Of a stretch of 64,000 nucleotides of DNA, positions 63,271-64,000 are shown piece after piece. The DNA lies in contig OU015528.1 of NCBI GenBank assembly GCA_907165065.1, forward strand, positions 42,523,515 through 42,587,514. The letters run 5' to 3'. This DNA is from Caprimulgus europaeus. Lineage: Eukaryota; Chordata; Aves; Caprimulgiformes; Caprimulgidae. Under the pieces are notes generated by a model. It did no database searches. It was not told where the DNA came from and saw only the letters and a list, made by a program, of their open reading frames with translations. Numbering within the stretch: the stretch's first letter is position 1; every line of letters starts with the position of its first letter. The translations under genes and the position numbers were made by a program.

Positions 63271-64000
63271 GGGCGCGCGCAGACGCGCGGGGTTCGGCGC
63301 GAGAGTTTCCGCGCGTGCGCGAGTGGGGCGGAGGTTTCCCAGCGGAGGCGCCGGGTGCGCCGCAGGGAGCGGGAGGGCGCCTGTGCGCTGCGTCCCGTCC
63401 CCGTGTAGGTCCCTCCCGAGAGAGAGCGGCGTCCATGGCATGTTGGTGCGCGGAGCTGAGCGGCGGCGCGGTGGCCAGGCTGCCTGCGCGTCTGCCTGTG
63501 CGGGGTGCGTAACCGGGTGATGCAGCGGCGTGGGCAGGGTGCGGCGCTGCGCTCGGGGAGCGGAGCGACGGGTATGCGCTGTATCTGGGCAGAGTGGGGC
63601 CACGTCAGCGGCGGGGGCGGGGCAGCGGTGGGCAGGACGCGAGAGCGCGCAGGCGGTGGAGCTGCTGCCCCCGCTCTGCCGGTGCGCCTCGCCCGGCGGC
63701 GGCCCGGTGGCTGGTTCGCCGGTGCGCAGGGAACGCTCGTACGAGCGTCCCAGGTGAAGCCAGCGGCAGCCGGCGTGCTCAGCGATCAGGTTTTATTTAT
63801 CCCCGTGGCCAGCGGGCTTTTCCCCTGTTGCCCGTTCTGTGAGCCCCGGGTGTCCCCGGTAGGATCCCTCCTGTACCGGTCACCCTGGCAGTCCTGAGCA
63901 CAGCTGTGTCTTCGCAGTCGTTTACCGTGGCCTTAAGGCTGTTTTCACATCGGGGTCTCCGTGCAAAGTGCGAACCTTTCCCCTGGGCGGCTGGTTGGCT
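63271..64000. other. Upstream flank of BTG1: GC-rich, no gene recognised
   Basis: No supported coding region. Sites seen: a GC box (Sp1-like) at 63613-63623; TGACGTGGC on the minus strand (plus 63599-63607), a CREB/ATF or UPRE-like core; a perfect 16-base palindrome at 63733-63748; and a plus-strand splice-donor-like CAG/GTGAAG at 63751-63759. These would suit distal promoter elements or a divergent non-coding transcript. The 130-codon plus-strand open frame here looks like a GC-rich artefact. Confidence 0.5.

Larger units (their letters stand above)
62150..63880. other. CpG island over BTG1 promoter, exon 1 and 5' part of the intron
   Basis: From about 62150 the sequence changes sharply from AT-rich to GC-rich with abundant CG dinucleotides. 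This persists almost to the window end and is densest at about 62400-63700. It covers the BTG1 start, coding exon 1, the donor site and ~0.8 kb upstream. CpG islands of this size mark broadly expressed vertebrate promoters. Boundaries were judged by eye. Confidence 0.85.

Noticed and set aside
62941-63603. 220-codon minus-strand open frame upstream of BTG1
   Set aside because: It spans the TATA box and promoter, so most of it would not be transcribed. Only its last 45 codons, from the internal ATG at 63078, form a plausible upstream ORF.
63505-63897. 130-codon plus-strand open frame upstream of BTG1
   Set aside because: A GC-rich artefact with low-complexity product. A non-coding divergent transcript is a likelier reading.

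Overview
The window reads as bird nuclear DNA. It carries several CR1 non-LTR retrotransposon ends, including the octamer tails typical of avian CR1. It also holds a retroviral LTR fragment of a kind I know from neoavian genomes, AT-rich intergenic sequence, and one vertebrate gene with a CpG-island promoter. The LTR hints at Neoaves rather than a galliform, but I cannot name the species.

The only protein-coding gene I can support is BTG1, at the right end on the minus strand. It has two coding exons (62683-62830 and 61231-61595) joined across a 1,087-base intron with GT/AG ends, and encodes a 170-residue anti-proliferative APRO (BTG/Tob) protein. Its promoter lies in a CpG island of roughly 62.15-63.88 kb, with a TATA box, a CCAAT box and an unusual AT-rich forkhead/homeodomain-like patch. 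The 5' UTR carries a 45-codon upstream ORF and a minimal ATG-TGA upstream ORF, and the main ATG sits in a weak context. A single AATAAA on the minus strand at 60328-60333 gives a 3' UTR of about 0.9 kb, with AUUUA pentamers and a Pumilio-type site.

The remaining ~60 kb is a gene desert downstream of BTG1. In human, BTG1 likewise faces a long gene-poor interval toward the DCN/LUM/KERA/EPYC cluster. I recognise these insertions in it: a CR1 3' end on the minus strand (8991-9285); a short decayed CR1 end on the plus strand (10442-10577); a longer, younger-looking CR1 with an unbroken stretch of its ORF2 3' part (12509-13251); a very old CR1 (about 15985-16545, minus); and a truncated LTR (about 45268-45836). 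Simple repeats include a TTA/TTG array near 20.83-20.91 kb, a 139-base pyrimidine tract near 30.05-30.19 kb, and a series of T/G-rich (or A/C-rich) tracts.

I found no convincing tRNA, rRNA, CRISPR array or second gene. The most interesting unexplained items are the open frames on both strands just past the BTG1 poly(A) signal (59.4-60.2 kb), an 18-bp perfect hairpin at 54.1 kb, and regulatory details of the BTG1 leader and promoter. Nothing here clearly amounts to a new biological system.
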